Shown: positions 52,203 to 61,719, numbered from the stretch's first letter. The stretch is 62,027 bases of DNA from Lachnospiraceae bacterium (GCA_017500935.1 JAFVXW010000065.1:1-62027); one strand, 5' to 3'. Numbers and translations are program-made. The notes: generated by a model from the letters alone, not told the origin.

Positions 52203-53948
52203 ATGAAAAAGATAATGGGATGGCTGGACCGTTTCTGGTATCTGGCAGTATTGGCCGGTGTGATCGGTGCACAGGCACTTGTCTTTTTGATTTTTCGTGA
52301 GGACAGCTATCTGACAGTACAGGATAATCTGGATCTGTTTGTGGCGCATTTTCAGGTGTTGAAGCACTGGGACGGCTGGTTTGCACAAAACAGTGTGATG
52401 CCTATGCTTGGCGGCATTGACAGAAACGGTCTGGGAAGTGAATTTTCGCTTTATAACCTGATGTTTATTTTGCTGCCCCCGTTTTGGGCTTATCTGGCAG
52501 GGTATTTTTGGAAAATACTGATCGGTATGTGTTCTTTTGTTTTGCTGATAAAGGATTTTTATGGGCAGAATTTTGAAAAATACCGTTCCATTGCCTGGGT
52601 CTGCGGTCTGTGTTACGGTATTTTGCCGCTGTTTCCGGCTTATGGGATCGCATTTGCATCCATTCCGCTGGCTGTCTGGATTTTAAAGCGGATTTACGAT
52701 ACCGGAGAAAAAAGATATTTTGCGGCGTTGTTTGTTTATCCCTTTTTATCTTATTTTTCCTATTTCGGATTTTTTTTGCTGGCGTATCTGGGATGTTTTT
52801 TTGTGTATCTGCTGATCTGCCGGAAAAAAGAGTGGAAGAGGATGTTTGCAGCGCTTTGGGTTCTGGGTATTGGGTATGTATGCTTTGAATATCGTCTGTT
52901 TATGCAGATGCTGCTTTCCGATACCGTGACGATCCGCTCCACTATGGTGGAGGCCGATCTGGATTTTGCCGGTGTGCTGGGACAGATCTGGGAAGCCTTC
53001 ATCCGGCCGGTATTTCACGCCAGCAGTGTGCATGTGCCGGTGGTTCTTCCTTTGTGTGCAGCTTTTGTATGCTGGCGGCTGATCGCAGCGGTCAGGGAAG
53101 GTAAGGCTTCGAAGGTTTTCAAAGAAGGTCTTTTTGGTGTTTTGCTGCTGATCGTGTTTAACTGTGCAGTAAACGGCATTTACTACTGGGGAACGTTCCG
53201 TGATCTGTTTGAAAAGCTGGTGCCGCCTTTGAAGGGATTTCAGTTTAACCGCACCACATTTTTCAATCCGTTTTTATGGTATGCGGCACTGTTTCTGGTG
53301 CTGAAGGGAATGTATGATACCGGAAAGCTGTTCTGGAAACGGCTGGCGAATCTGTCAGCCTGTATCTGTGTGGCAGTGATCCTCATTACGCCGGCGGTTT
53401 ACAATGAGTTTTACGGCACTGTCTATCATCAGGCTTATCAGATATTGAAGAAAACGCAGGTCAATACGCTCAATTACGGCGAATATTTCAGTGAGGAGCT
53501 GATGCAGCAGATCAAGGATGATATTGGCTATGAGGGAGACTATGCGGCTGCCTATGGCTTGAATCCGGCGATTCTGCAGTATAACGGCATCGCCACACTG
53601 GACGGTTATCTGGGCTTTTATCCCCAGTCTTATAAGGAAGAATTTACAAAACTGATCCGGCCCGCTTATGATCGTGTGGAAGAATGGCAGATATATTACG
53701 GAGAATGGGGCGCAAGGGCCTATTTGTACCCGGGAAGCGGCGAAAGTATCTATAATCCCTGGCGCAGTGAGACGCTGACAGACAAAAAACTGTGGATCGA
53801 CGGAGAACAGTTTGCGAAGATGGGCGGCAGATATCTGTTTTCCCGCTATGAACCGGAAAATATGCAGGAGCTGGGATTTGAACTGCATGGTGTGTACACG
53901 CAAAAAGATTCACCGTATACAATTTATCTGTATGAAATGAAGAAGTAA
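52203..53948 (+). CDS. YfhO/YkoS-like polytopic membrane protein (DUF6044-like), GT-C candidate
   Basis: The 581-residue protein has about eleven helices and an outer C-terminal domain of about 130 residues. Motifs VQDNLDLFVAHFQVLK, GGIDRNGLGSEFSLYNL and FQFNRTTFFNPFLWY are typical of YkoS/YfhO-like proteins, proposed to transfer sugars from undecaprenyl phosphate to cell-wall polymers in Bacilli. AAGGGGAG precedes the ATG, 16 bases after the LspA-like gene. Its link to the S8 and LspA-like genes is not explained. Confidence 0.75.
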   Translation: MKKIMGWLDRFWYLAVLAGVIGAQALVFLIFREDSYLTVQDNLDLFVAHFQVLKHWDGWFAQNSVMPMLGGIDRNGLGSEFSLYNLMFILLPPFWAYLAGYFWKILIGMCSFVLLIKDFYGQNFEKYRSIAWVCGLCYGILPLFPAYGIAFASIPLAVWILKRIYDTGEKRYFAALFVYPFLSYFSYFGFFLLAYLGCFFVYLLICRKKEWKRMFAALWVLGIGYVCFEYRLFMQMLLSDTVTIRSTMVEADLDFAGVLGQIWEAFIRPVFHASSVHVPVVLPLCAAFVCWRLIAAVREGKASKVFKEGLFGVLLLIVFNCAVNGIYYWGTFRDLFEKLVPPLKGFQFNRTTFFNPFLWYAALFLVLKGMYDTGKLFWKRLANLSACICVAVILITPAVYNEFYGTVYHQAYQILKKTQVNTLNYGEYFSEELMQQIKDDIGYEGDYAAAYGLNPAILQYNGIATLDGYLGFYPQSYKEEFTKLIRPAYDRVEEWQIYYGEWGARAYLYPGSGESIYNPWRSETLTDKKLWIDGEQFAKMGGRYLFSRYEPENMQELGFELHGVYTQKDSPYTIYLYEMKK

Positions 53949-53955
53949 GAAATTT

Positions 53956-54012
53956 AAGGCAAAAAAAAGAATCACTCATGCGGTTTGCAGAGTGATTCTT
54001 TTTTTTGCCTTA
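53956..54012. terminator. Strong bidirectional terminator
   Basis: A 22-base perfect stem, AAGGCAAAAAAAAGAATCAC and TC (53956-53977) with its complement (53990-54011), ends convergent units. The stop of the reverse oxidoreductase gene is inside it. Confidence 0.95.
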
Positions 54013-55563
54013 TTTGGATTCGTGATATTCTTTTTCCGTGTTGACATTCCAAACATTGGAACGGTCCTTAACGCCGTTTAAGATGTTGTAAACAGCCTCA
54101 AAGGAGGTACACATGGAATGGTCAATGTTGTTGTAGCGGTGCTGGCCGTTTCTGCCGACACAGTACAGATTGTCGATGGTGTTCAGGTAAGCGATCAGGG
54201 TATCCATTTCAGCGTAGGTATCGAAATATGCAGGATATGCTTTCTTTACAGATTCTGCATGGGTATCGATCACTTCGTCTGCGCTGTCGATCAGACCCAT
54301 GGTAACCATCTCCTGTACGCCGAGTCTGGAGAATTCTTCTTCAGACATATTCCAGAGCGCGTCACCTTCGTTGCAGAAGTATTCCAGACCGATCCATACA
54401 GTGTGTTCCAGATCCTTGATCATGTAAGGAGACCAGTTGTTGTAGATCTGGAAACGTCCCATGGTTACGCTGCGGTCATGTACATATACCCAGTTGTCCG
54501 GAACGATATTGCCGATGGTGTGGATCTTTGTCTTGTTCTTAAGCTTTAAGGTGGGGATCAGAACACCTAAGGTTCTGTAGTCGCGGTAGGGAAGACCTGC
54601 CGCGATGGCAGCTTCTTTGGCGGGAACATCGTTCATACCGCCTACCAGATCCTTAACAGGCATGGAGGAGATAAAGATATCACCTTCCACAGTGATCTGC
54701 TCGCCATTGTGCTCGTAAGTCAGAGACACCAGGTGGTTGTCTGCATCTTTGGTGAGAGAAACGACCTTGCTGTTTTTTAAGATCCTGCCGCCCATCTTTT
54801 CCACTTCGGAAGCAGTTACCTCCCAGAGCTGACCGGGACCAAGCTTAGGATAACTGAAGGATTCGATCAGGGAAGTTTCTACGTGACGGTTTTCCTTGCC
54901 GGGAAGCATCTTGGAGAAGATGTCCTTGAAAATGGCGATGATGGAAAGACCTTTGACACGCTGCGCACCCCAGCTGGGGTCGATCTGGCTGGGATGACGT
55001 CCCCAGAGATTCTCCGTGTAACGCTCAAAAAACATGGAATAGAGCTTTTTGCCGAAACGGTTGATATAGAAATCTTCCAGAGATTTTTCTTCGCGTTTAT
55101 GAATCAGGCTGAACAGATAGCTGAATCCCACCTGAATGGTATTAAGCAGTCCCATGTTCTTAAACAGTTCAAAAGACAGCTTGATGGGATAATCAAAGAA
55201 CTTCTGTTCAAAGAAGATGCGGGAAATACGGTTGCGCAAAAGCATCACGCGGTCTGTCTGTTCGGGATCAGGACCGCCCTGCTTCCAGGGCATGGTGCGT
55301 TCCAGAGCGATGTCGTCATAGGAAGGGGAACCCTGCAGGGGGAGCATGTTTTCCCACCACTCGTTGACTCTGGGAACCTTGGAGAAAAAGCGGTGACCGC
55401 CCATATCCATACGGTTTCCATTGTAATTGACGGTTTTTGAGATACCGCCCATGTATTCACTTTCTTCAAAAACGATAACTTCGATATCATCAGAACCTTT
55501 TAACAGTTCGTAAGCAGCAGTCAGTCCAGCGGGACCTGCGCCTATGATCAGAGCTTTCTTCAT
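54010..55563 (-). CDS. FAD-dependent oxidoreductase (amine oxidase/protoporphyrinogen-oxidase-like fold)
   Basis: The 517-residue protein starts [20 protein letters not shown], a Rossmann FAD site, with [20 protein letters not shown] and [20 protein letters not shown]. The C-terminus has [18 protein letters not shown], the second FAD contact. This type is common beside polysaccharide genes in Clostridia and is related to UDP-galactopyranose mutase-like and carotenoid-desaturase-like enzymes; the exact reaction is unknown. It stands alone with AAAGGA before the ATG. Confidence 0.8.
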   Translation of the reverse strand: MKKALIIGAGPAGLTAAYELLKGSDDIEVIVFEESEYMGGISKTVNYNGNRMDMGGHRFFSKVPRVNEWWENMLPLQGSPSYDDIALERTMPWKQGGPDPEQTDRVMLLRNRISRIFFEQKFFDYPIKLSFELFKNMGLLNTIQVGFSYLFSLIHKREEKSLEDFYINRFGKKLYSMFFERYTENLWGRHPSQIDPSWGAQRVKGLSIIAIFKDIFSKMLPGKENRHVETSLIESFSYPKLGPGQLWEVTASEVEKMGGRILKNSKVVSLTKDADNHLVSLTYEHNGEQITVEGDIFISSMPVKDLVGGMNDVPAKEAAIAAGLPYRDYRTLGVLIPTLKLKNKTKIHTIGNIVPDNWVYVHDRSVTMGRFQIYNNWSPYMIKDLEHTVWIGLEYFCNEGDALWNMSEEEFSRLGVQEMVTMGLIDSADEVIDTHAESVKKAYPAYFDTYAEMDTLIAYLNTIDNLYCVGRNGQHRYNNIDHSMCTSFEAVYNILNGVKDRSNVWNVNTEKEYHESK

Positions 55564-55703
55564 AGGAAGATATATCCTTTCCTGTATATTCTTTCATAAT
55601 TGTGCAAAGTATTACAATTACTATTCAATATCCTATTCTATCACAGGACAGAGTAAGGTTCAAATGAATTTCACATTTTTTAAGGATATTTCTTTTGAAA
55701 AGG

Positions 55704-56039
55704 TCAGTTCAGCTTCAAAATAGCTTCCAAATCAGTCAGAATACGTGAAATTTCTTCTGAGTTTTCATTGATATGCAATGTCAGCGGATCAGGTCTGGTA
55801 TTTCCAGCCAGTTCATCAACTGTACATTCAAGGGCCTGGGCAATCTGCCAGATACAGTAAAAGGATGGTTTACGGATCTTGCCGTTTAGCAGTTTTTTGA
55901 CGGTTTCATAGGGAATATCAGCGGTATCGGACAATGTTTTGAAAGACCAGTTGCGGATGTTGAGATGTGCGCAGATATTTTCGATAATCCTGTCGGTGAG
56001 TTCTGTTTTTTCCTCAGCGAGGTCTGGTTGGGCAGACAA
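55704..56039 (-). CDS. XRE-family transcriptional regulator
   Basis: The roughly 111-residue protein has a helix-turn-helix: ICAHLNIRNWSFKTLSDTAD, IPYETVKKLLNGKIRKPSFY and CIWQIAQALECTVDELAGNT. The tail (EEISRILTDLEAILKLN) is a short helix. I take the TTG at 56039 as start since GGAG lies 8 bases upstream; an ATG at 56081 is in frame but has no ribosome site. It is divergent from the Spo0A-like gene, separated by about 250 bases, and may control it (inference). Confidence 0.75.
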   Translation of the reverse strand: MSAQPDLAEEKTELTDRIIENICAHLNIRNWSFKTLSDTADIPYETVKKLLNGKIRKPSFYCIWQIAQALECTVDELAGNTRPDPLTLHINENSEEISRILTDLEAILKLN

Positions 56040-56291
56040 AATGACATCTCCTTTCGGAAGGTGAGGCGTATTTGGATACATGGAATATATGTGATGAAGA
56101 ACGCATCCGATGTATTCATATATTATATTCCGGCTGGGGTCTGTTTTGGCACAAAAAAGGACTGAAAAGCCGAAAAAAGTGCCATTTGAGTACTTTCATT
56201 TTTGAAACTGTCTGATAAAATATAAGAGAAGCGTTGAAATGTCACACAATAATGCGAATTGTATGTCAAATAAAGAAAAGAGGAAAAATAA

Positions 56292-56765
56292 ATGGGAAAT
56301 ATGTATATTTCAGCACAGGAATGTGGAAGGGAAGATTGGATCTGGCTGACGGAGCTTTTGCGTCAGAACCGTGATCTGGAAGTGATTTTGTCATATGGGG
56401 GACCTGCGTCAAAACAGCAGCAGCCTGTCAAATATCAGCTGCAGGATATGCTGATCCGGTTGGGCGTGAAAGCAAATCTTAAAGGATATCAGTACCTTGT
56501 AACAGCCGTGAATCTGTGTCTGGAGGATAAAGAGGAGATGGAGGGGATCACAAAGCGGCTGTATCCTTCTGTTGCCAGAAAACATAAAGCAGGAGCAGAA
56601 CAGGTGGAGCATGCAATCCGACATGCGATCCAGATAGCCTGGAAACGCGGCAAACTGACAGAACAGGAAGCGATATTCGGGTATCATGCGGGAGAAGGAA
56701 AACGTCCTACCAATTCAGAATTTATTATGGGACTGGTAGATCATATAGAAAGACAATTGACATAA
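56292..56765 (+). CDS. Stand-alone Spo0A C-terminal DNA-binding domain protein
   Basis: The 157-residue protein aligns over residues about 50-150 with the effector domain of Spo0A: LIRLGVKANLKGYQYLVTAV, ITKRLYPSVARKH, VEHAIRHAIQIAWKRGKL (Spo0A: VERAIRHAIEVAWSRG) and KRPTNSEFIMGLVDH. The phosphoacceptor receiver domain is missing; the first 45 residues (MGNMYISAQECGREDWIWLT) are of unknown kind. It could bind Spo0A boxes constitutively or by another signal. In the recognition helix one Arg is His. GAGGAA precedes the ATG. Confidence 0.88.
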   Translation: MGNMYISAQECGREDWIWLTELLRQNRDLEVILSYGGPASKQQQPVKYQLQDMLIRLGVKANLKGYQYLVTAVNLCLEDKEEMEGITKRLYPSVARKHKAGAEQVEHAIRHAIQIAWKRGKLTEQEAIFGYHAGEGKRPTNSEFIMGLVDHIERQLT

Positions 56766-56829
56766 CTGCTGCAGGGCTGATAACATGATCTTATCCGGAC
56801 AATCGTTTTGTTTTGGGAGGAAGAAGAAA

Positions 56830-57945
56830 ATGACACACAGAGAACGTTTTTATGAAACTGTAACACATGGACATCCTGACAGGGCGGTATTTGATCTTTG
56901 CGGTTCCCCACAGACGGTTGTTGACTATGATGTGACCAAAAAAGAAATGGCAGCCTTATTGGGGATTACCGGAGAAAAACAGGGACCCTATAATCTGGAT
57001 GAGAGAATTTTGGAAGCACTGGATATCGACACGCGAAGAGTGGGATTTATGCCGGCACCGGTCAGCGTACATAACCGGGTTTCTCAGGGAATCACCTATG
57101 ACAACTGGGGAATTGGCTACAGGGAAGTAAACGGACATATGGAAATCTGTTATAATCCGTTAAAGGATGCCACGATTGATGAGATGATGGCATATCCTTT
57201 TCCGGATCCGGAGCAGGTTGACAGAAAGCAGCTGGCATACTGGACAGAGCTTGCGAAGTATTTAAAGGAAAAGACAGACTATGCGGTTGTGGCAGAGCAC
57301 CCGGTTCTGGGCGTATTTGAGCTGGGCTGCTGGATGTTTGGGTTTGACGATTATCTGTATCGCCTTGCCGGAGAGCCGGAAGTGGTACATGCATTTTCAC
57401 AGAGAGTGCTGGAATATCAAAAGCGCGTCATTGACATTTATTATGATGCCATCGGCCGCTACATTGACTGTACCACAGCAGGGGACGATTTCGGAACACA
57501 GACGGGTCCGTTTATGTCTACAGCCATGTTCCGGGAATGTATAAAGCCTTATATGAAAGAACGCATATCCTATACCAGACTTTATACAGATGCTTTTTAC
57601 AAACAGCACAGCTGCGGTTCTGTTCATAATTTTATACCGGATTTTGCAGACTGCGGCATTGATATTTTAAATCCCATGCAGCCCGGTGTCTATATGATGG
57701 AATGTGAGCGCTTAAAAGCAGATTACGGTGATATGATCACCTTCTGGGGCGGCATTGATACCCAGCATCTTCTGCCGGAGGGAAGCTGCGCTGATGTGAA
57801 AAAGGAAGTGGCTCATATTCTGGGCGTGATGGGAGACAGAGGCGGCTATATCCTTTCTCCTGCTCATACCATTCAGTATGATGTGCCGGCCGCCAATGTG
57901 ATCGCGATCTATCAGGGTGCAAAAGAATTTTATAAAAAAGTTTAA
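56830..57945 (+). CDS. Uroporphyrinogen decarboxylase-fold methyltransferase (MtaA/URO-D family)
   Basis: The 371-residue protein starts THRERFYETVTHGHPDRAVF and has DDFGTQTGPFMSTAMFRECI, KQHSCGSVHNFIPDFADCGI and LNPMQPGVY. HSCG is the zinc-binding pattern of the cobalamin/coenzyme-M-type methyltransferases of this family, not of heme-pathway HemE, which lacks it. Substrate unknown. The ATG at 56830 follows GGGAGGAAG. It begins 64 bases after the Spo0A-like gene, so co-transcription is likely. Confidence 0.82.
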   Translation: MTHRERFYETVTHGHPDRAVFDLCGSPQTVVDYDVTKKEMAALLGITGEKQGPYNLDERILEALDIDTRRVGFMPAPVSVHNRVSQGITYDNWGIGYREVNGHMEICYNPLKDATIDEMMAYPFPDPEQVDRKQLAYWTELAKYLKEKTDYAVVAEHPVLGVFELGCWMFGFDDYLYRLAGEPEVVHAFSQRVLEYQKRVIDIYYDAIGRYIDCTTAGDDFGTQTGPFMSTAMFRECIKPYMKERISYTRLYTDAFYKQHSCGSVHNFIPDFADCGIDILNPMQPGVYMMECERLKADYGDMITFWGGIDTQHLLPEGSCADVKKEVAHILGVMGDRGGYILSPAHTIQYDVPAANVIAIYQGAKEFYKKV

Positions 57946-57953
57946 AATAGGTA

Positions 57954-57982
57954 TTGACTTTTTTGACGTTATCGTTTAAGAT
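57954..57982 (+). promoter_or_regulatory. Promoter of tRNA-Arg(ACG)
   Basis: TTGACT (57954-57959) and TAAGAT (57977-57982), spacer 17 bases, 38 bases before the tRNA. Confidence 0.75.
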
Positions 57983-58020
57983 TGATTTTGTTGTCAGGGA
58001 GCACTCCTAAACAACAAGAT

Positions 58021-58094
<74 letters not shown>

Positions 58095-58103
58095 CTGATA
58101 CAG

Positions 58104-58132
58104 CCCGTAAGCGATAGCTTACGGGTTTTTTT
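58104..58132 (+). terminator. Rho-independent terminator after tRNA-Arg
   Basis: Stem CCCGTAAGC-GATA-GCTTACGGG followed by seven T residues. Confidence 0.95.
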
Positions 58133-58178
58133 GTGCGCACACTTTTTTATGCACATTTTTATACCAGGGAGAACAAGT

Positions 58179-58565
58179 ATGGCCGGAATCATTTATGAAG
58201 CAAATCGGATCAAGGTATATGAAAAACTGATGGAGCTGTGCGAATATGCGGGCGAAAGCGAAAGCTGGGGGGACAGACTCTGGGAAGGAATGCTTACAGA
58301 CGGGCAGCTGTATGATGAATTTGTCTATTATCTGAAAAAAGGCTTTTTTCAGGATAAGATGAAGCTGGAAGGATATTCCATGACAGATCTGTATTTTCTG
58401 CAGATGGAAAAATATAACAGACTTCACGATACCGGAAAAAATACAGCGGACTGTAAAAAGACAGATATGGTACTGCGCGCTTTTGAGGCGATGCTGCATC
58501 TGAAAGAGGATCCGCAGACCTGGAGCCGCAGGTTTGGTGAAGGCCGCGGTATGGACCGTATGTGA
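58179..58565 (+). CDS. Conserved-looking small protein, unknown function
   Basis: The 128-residue protein is helical and acidic in its first half (IKVYEKLMELCEYAGESESW) and ends RRFGEGRGMDRM. The patterns TDGQLYDEFVYYLKKGFFQD and YSMTDLYFLQMEKYNRLHD suggest an all-alpha fold. AGGGAG precedes the ATG at 58179. I do not recognise a family. It stands between a tRNA and a small Asn-rich gene. Confidence 0.7.
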   Translation: MAGIIYEANRIKVYEKLMELCEYAGESESWGDRLWEGMLTDGQLYDEFVYYLKKGFFQDKMKLEGYSMTDLYFLQMEKYNRLHDTGKNTADCKKTDMVLRAFEAMLHLKEDPQTWSRRFGEGRGMDRM

Positions 58566-58676
58566 GAGCTTTGGGTGAAAAATTGCAGACGGTTTTAAAA
58601 TTTGTCTGAATAATTTCCGTTTTTTTTCAGATACTACTGCTGTAACTTAAAACAAGCTGCACAGGAGGTTTGAAAA

Positions 58677-58835
58677 ATGAACAATAAAAACGAGTACAGC
58701 AACCAGTCTAAGAATCAGGCACAGAACGCTGACAATGCTCAGAAAAACCAGAACAAAAACAACGCTGAAAACGCACAGAAAAATCAGAGCAAAAACAGCA
58801 CCAAAAACGCTGATAACTGCAGAAACGAATATTAA
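58677..58835 (+). CDS. Small Asn/Lys/Gln-rich protein, unknown function
   Basis: A 52-residue frame starts with ATG 6 bases after a perfect AGGAGG and ends before a strong terminator. It is almost only Asn, Lys, Gln, Ala and Ser with repeats such as NADNAQKNQNKNNAENAQKN, one Cys near the end, and no hydrophobic core, so it is likely disordered. The composition resembles small spore-associated or coat-type low-complexity proteins, but no motif proves it. It has its own terminator and looks like a single-gene transcript. Confidence 0.75.
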   Translation: MNNKNEYSNQSKNQAQNADNAQKNQNKNNAENAQKNQSKNSTKNADNCRNEY

Positions 58836-58844
58836 GCAGGTTAA

Positions 58845-58873
58845 AAACCGGGAGAGTCTCTCCCGGTTTTTTT
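58845..58873 (+). terminator. Rho-independent terminator of the Asn-rich gene
   Basis: Stem AAACCGGGAGA/TCTCCCGGTTT with a three-base loop and a T run. The next -35 box begins in its tail. Confidence 0.93.
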
Positions 58874-58874
58874 C

Positions 58875-58904
58875 TTGACAGTATATGGCCGGACAACGTA
58901 AAAT
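58875..58904 (+). promoter_or_regulatory. Promoter of the RNA methyltransferase gene
   Basis: A perfect TTGACA (58875-58880) and TAAAAT (58899-58904) with an 18-base spacer. Confidence 0.75.
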
Positions 58905-58964
58905 GATAACAACTATGCAGACAGATAAAAAGGCGGTGCCATTTTGTGCCTGCCGGGGAGAAGT

Positions 58965-60116
58965 ATGAGAAGATATGAACTGATCGCACCCTGCCATTTT
59001 GGATTGGAAGCGGTGTTAAAAAGAGAGATCAATGATCTTGGATATGATATTATCAGCGTGGAGGACGGCAGAGTTACCTTTGCAGGCGATGAAGTGGCTG
59101 TTTGCCGTGCCAACATTTTTTTACGGACAGCGGAGCGTGTTCTGATCAAGATCGGAAGCTTTCACGCGGTTACTTTTGATGAGCTTTTTGAAAAAACCAA
59201 GGCGTTAAAATGGGAAGAATTCATTCCGCAGGACGGTAAATTCTGGGTGGCAAAAGCAGCCAGCGTAAAAAGTAAGCTTTTCAGCCCCTCGGATATTCAG
59301 TCCATCATGAAAAAAGCCATCGTGGAACGTCTCAAGGCAGTTTATAAGATAAGCTGGTTTCCGGAAACCGGAGAAAGCTTTCCGCTGCGTGTTTTTTTGA
59401 TGAAGGATGAAGTGGTGATCGGGCTGGATACGACCGGAGATTCCCTGCATAAGAGAGGCTACCGTAAGCTGACCGCAAAGGCTCCCATCGCAGAAAATCT
59501 GGCAGCGGCGCTGATCATGCTGACCCCTTGGAAAAAGGACAGAATTTTAGTGGACCCTTTCTGCGGAAGCGGTACGTTCCCGATCGAAGCGGCTATGATG
59601 GCGGCCAACATGGCGCCGGGTATGAACCGTGAATTTACAGCGGAAAACTGGCAGCATATCGTAGACAGAAAATGCTGGTACAATACCATTGATGAAGCAC
59701 AGGATCTGGTGGATGCAGATGCGCAGCCCGATATTCAGGGATATGATATCGATGAACAGATGGTGGCGATCGCCCGTGAGAATGCCAAACTGGCCGGTGT
59801 AGATCACATGATCCATTTCCAGAAAAGACCGGTTGCGGCGCTTTCCCATCCGAAAAAATACGGATTTATCATTACCAATCCCCCTTACGGCGAACGTCTG
59901 GAGGAAAAGAAGGATCTGCCGCTTTTATATCAGACGCTGGGACAGCGTTTTTCGGCGCTGGATTCCTGGTCCATGTACATGATCACTTCCTATGAGAATG
60001 CAGAGCAGGATATCGGAAGAAAAGCGGAGAAAAACCGCAAGATTTACAATGGTATGATGAAGACCTATTTTTATCAGTTTCCCGGTCCCAAGCCCCCTAA
60101 GCGCAGGGATGTATAA
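58965..60116 (+). CDS. THUMP-domain class I RNA methyltransferase (RlmL/YpsC-like)
   Basis: The 383-residue protein starts MRRYELIAPCHFGLEAVLKR, with an N-terminal ferredoxin-like and THUMP region (about 1-160), then a Rossmann methyltransferase: DRILVDPFCGSGTFPIEAAM and the catalytic NPPYGERL (near 308). This is the YpsC/RlmL N-terminal type that methylates N2 of a guanine in 23S rRNA. ATG at 58965 has GGGGAG upstream. It starts a short operon with rdgB. Confidence 0.92.
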   Translation: MRRYELIAPCHFGLEAVLKREINDLGYDIISVEDGRVTFAGDEVAVCRANIFLRTAERVLIKIGSFHAVTFDELFEKTKALKWEEFIPQDGKFWVAKAASVKSKLFSPSDIQSIMKKAIVERLKAVYKISWFPETGESFPLRVFLMKDEVVIGLDTTGDSLHKRGYRKLTAKAPIAENLAAALIMLTPWKKDRILVDPFCGSGTFPIEAAMMAANMAPGMNREFTAENWQHIVDRKCWYNTIDEAQDLVDADAQPDIQGYDIDEQMVAIARENAKLAGVDHMIHFQKRPVAALSHPKKYGFIITNPPYGERLEEKKDLPLLYQTLGQRFSALDSWSMYMITSYENAEQDIGRKAEKNRKIYNGMMKTYFYQFPGPKPPKRRDV

Positions 60117-60131
60117 AAAGAGGAGAATCGC

Positions 60132-60776
60132 ATGAAAGCAGTGATATTTGCCACCGGCAATGAAAATAAAATGAAAGAAGTGCGCGAGATTTTAAAAGAT
60201 CTCGGAACACAGGTGTTTTCCTTAAAAGAAGCCGGCATTGACGTGGAAGTGGAAGAAAACGGTACTACATTTGAAGAAAACGCACTGATCAAGGTGGATG
60301 GGATCGCAGCATGGTGTAAACAGAATGGCATTCCTGCTTTCCCGGAAAAATCTGCCGATGATTTTGTGATTCTGGCAGATGATTCCGGTCTGGAAGTTGA
60401 CCGCTTAAACAAAGAACCCGGCGTTTATTCCGCACGCTATATGGGCTATGACACTTCCTACAGAGAAAAAAATGCCAGTCTGATCAGCCGCCTTGAAGGG
60501 GTGGAAAAAGCAGACAGAACAGCGCGCTTTGTCTGTGCGATCGCGGCTGCGATGCCCGGAAAAGAAAGCCGTGTGGTACGCGGTACCATCGAAGGCTACA
60601 TTGGCTGGGAAGAGCGCGGAAGCAACGGATTCGGATATGACCCTATTTTTTATCTGTATGAAAATGACCGCACCACAGCGGAACTTTCACCGGAAGAAAA
60701 AAACGGTATCAGCCACAGAGGACGTGCGCTGGAGCTGATGAAAGAGATTTTAAGAGAGGTGTATGCCGGTAAGTAA
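60132..60776 (+). CDS. rdgB: XTP/dITP diphosphatase (RdgB/HAM1)
   Basis: The 214-residue protein has VIFATGNENKMKEVREIL, FEENALIKVDGIA, LADDSGLEVDRLNKEPGVYS and SNGFGYDPIFYL, the standard HAM1 blocks. It removes deaminated purine triphosphates such as dITP. An insertion (CKQNGIPAFPEKSADDFVI) lengthens the protein by about 10 residues compared with the usual 195-205. AAGAGGAG precedes the ATG, and the next gene follows after 29 bases. Confidence 0.95.
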   Translation: MKAVIFATGNENKMKEVREILKDLGTQVFSLKEAGIDVEVEENGTTFEENALIKVDGIAAWCKQNGIPAFPEKSADDFVILADDSGLEVDRLNKEPGVYSARYMGYDTSYREKNASLISRLEGVEKADRTARFVCAIAAAMPGKESRVVRGTIEGYIGWEERGSNGFGYDPIFYLYENDRTTAELSPEEKNGISHRGRALELMKEILREVYAGK

Positions 60777-60805
60777 AGTGCCGGTGTACAGAAATGAGAG
60801 AGTAT

Positions 60806-61294
60806 ATGCGCATACTGATCGTCAGCGATACGCACAGAAATGACAGGAATTTGAGAGAGGTACTGGAAAAGGTCGCACCTGTTGACATGCTCATCCATTG
60901 CGGGGATACAGAGGGAAGCGAATACTACATCGAACAGATCGCAGGATGTCCGGTTCATATTGTGGCCGGAAACAATGATTTCTTCACCGACATGCCCAGG
61001 GAAGAGGAATTTATGGTGGGAGATTATAAAGTATGGCTGACCCACGGACATCAGTATTATGTTTATATGGGCAACGATGCGATCAAAGAAGAGGCCCGTG
61101 CAAGGGGGGCCAATATCGTAATGTACGGACATACACACAGACCCCTGATCGATCAGGCCAAAACCGTGTATGATGTCACGACCGTCAATCCGGGCAGCAT
61201 TTCCTATCCCAGACAGGAAGGAAGACGTCCTTCCTATGTTATAATGGAGGTAGACCGCTTCGGAAAGGCTCATTATCATCTCAATTACCTGTAA
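60806..61294 (+). CDS. YfcE/MJ0936-type metallophosphoesterase
   Basis: The 162-residue enzyme has the metal sites MRILIVSDTHRN, LIHCGDTEG, VAGNNDF and VMYGHTHRP, followed by TTVNPGSISYPR. It is a small phosphodiesterase of the YfcE group, often next to rdgB in Firmicutes. The ATG at 60806 is chosen for the usual MRILIVSDTH start; an ATG at 60794 is in frame. Confidence 0.92.
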   Translation: MRILIVSDTHRNDRNLREVLEKVAPVDMLIHCGDTEGSEYYIEQIAGCPVHIVAGNNDFFTDMPREEEFMVGDYKVWLTHGHQYYVYMGNDAIKEEARARGANIVMYGHTHRPLIDQAKTVYDVTTVNPGSISYPRQEGRRPSYVIMEVDRFGKAHYHLNYL

Positions 61295-61347
61295 AAAGCT
61301 GCGTTTTGCAGAAAAATAAAAAAGTTTAAAAAAGTTTTGAAAAACTG

Positions 61348-61376
61348 TTGACTTTTTAAATGTTGTTCTATATAAT
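61348..61376 (+). promoter_or_regulatory. Promoter of the tRNA cluster
   Basis: TTGACT (61348-61353) and TATAAT (61371-61376), spacer 17 bases, 37 bases before the first tRNA. Confidence 0.9.
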
Positions 61377-61413
61377 AACACTTGCGTCACGAACAAAGGA
61401 CTTAAGCAAGCAA

Positions 61414-61488
<75 letters not shown>

Positions 61489-61496
61489 TAGAACAT

Positions 61497-61567
61497 GCAG
61501 GTGTAGTTCAATGGTAGAACACCAGCCTTCCAAGCTGGATACGTGGGTTCGATTCCCATCACCTGCT
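61497..61567 (+). tRNA. tRNA-Gly (anticodon TCC)
   Basis: Acceptor GCAGGTG/CACCTGC, loop CTTCCAA between CCAGC and GCTGG, T loop TTCGATT. Confidence 0.95.
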
Positions 61568-61645
61568 TTGGCTGTGAGCGAAAGCAAGCAGTCATAACAG
61601 GACAAGTCCTGTTGGTTGTCATTACCAGGCGATGCGCCTCAATGT

Positions 61646-61719
<74 letters not shown>

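Noticed and set aside
56830-57945. HemE uroporphyrinogen decarboxylase of heme synthesis
   Set aside because: The HSCG metal motif and overall pattern fit the methyltransferase subgroup, and no heme genes are nearby.
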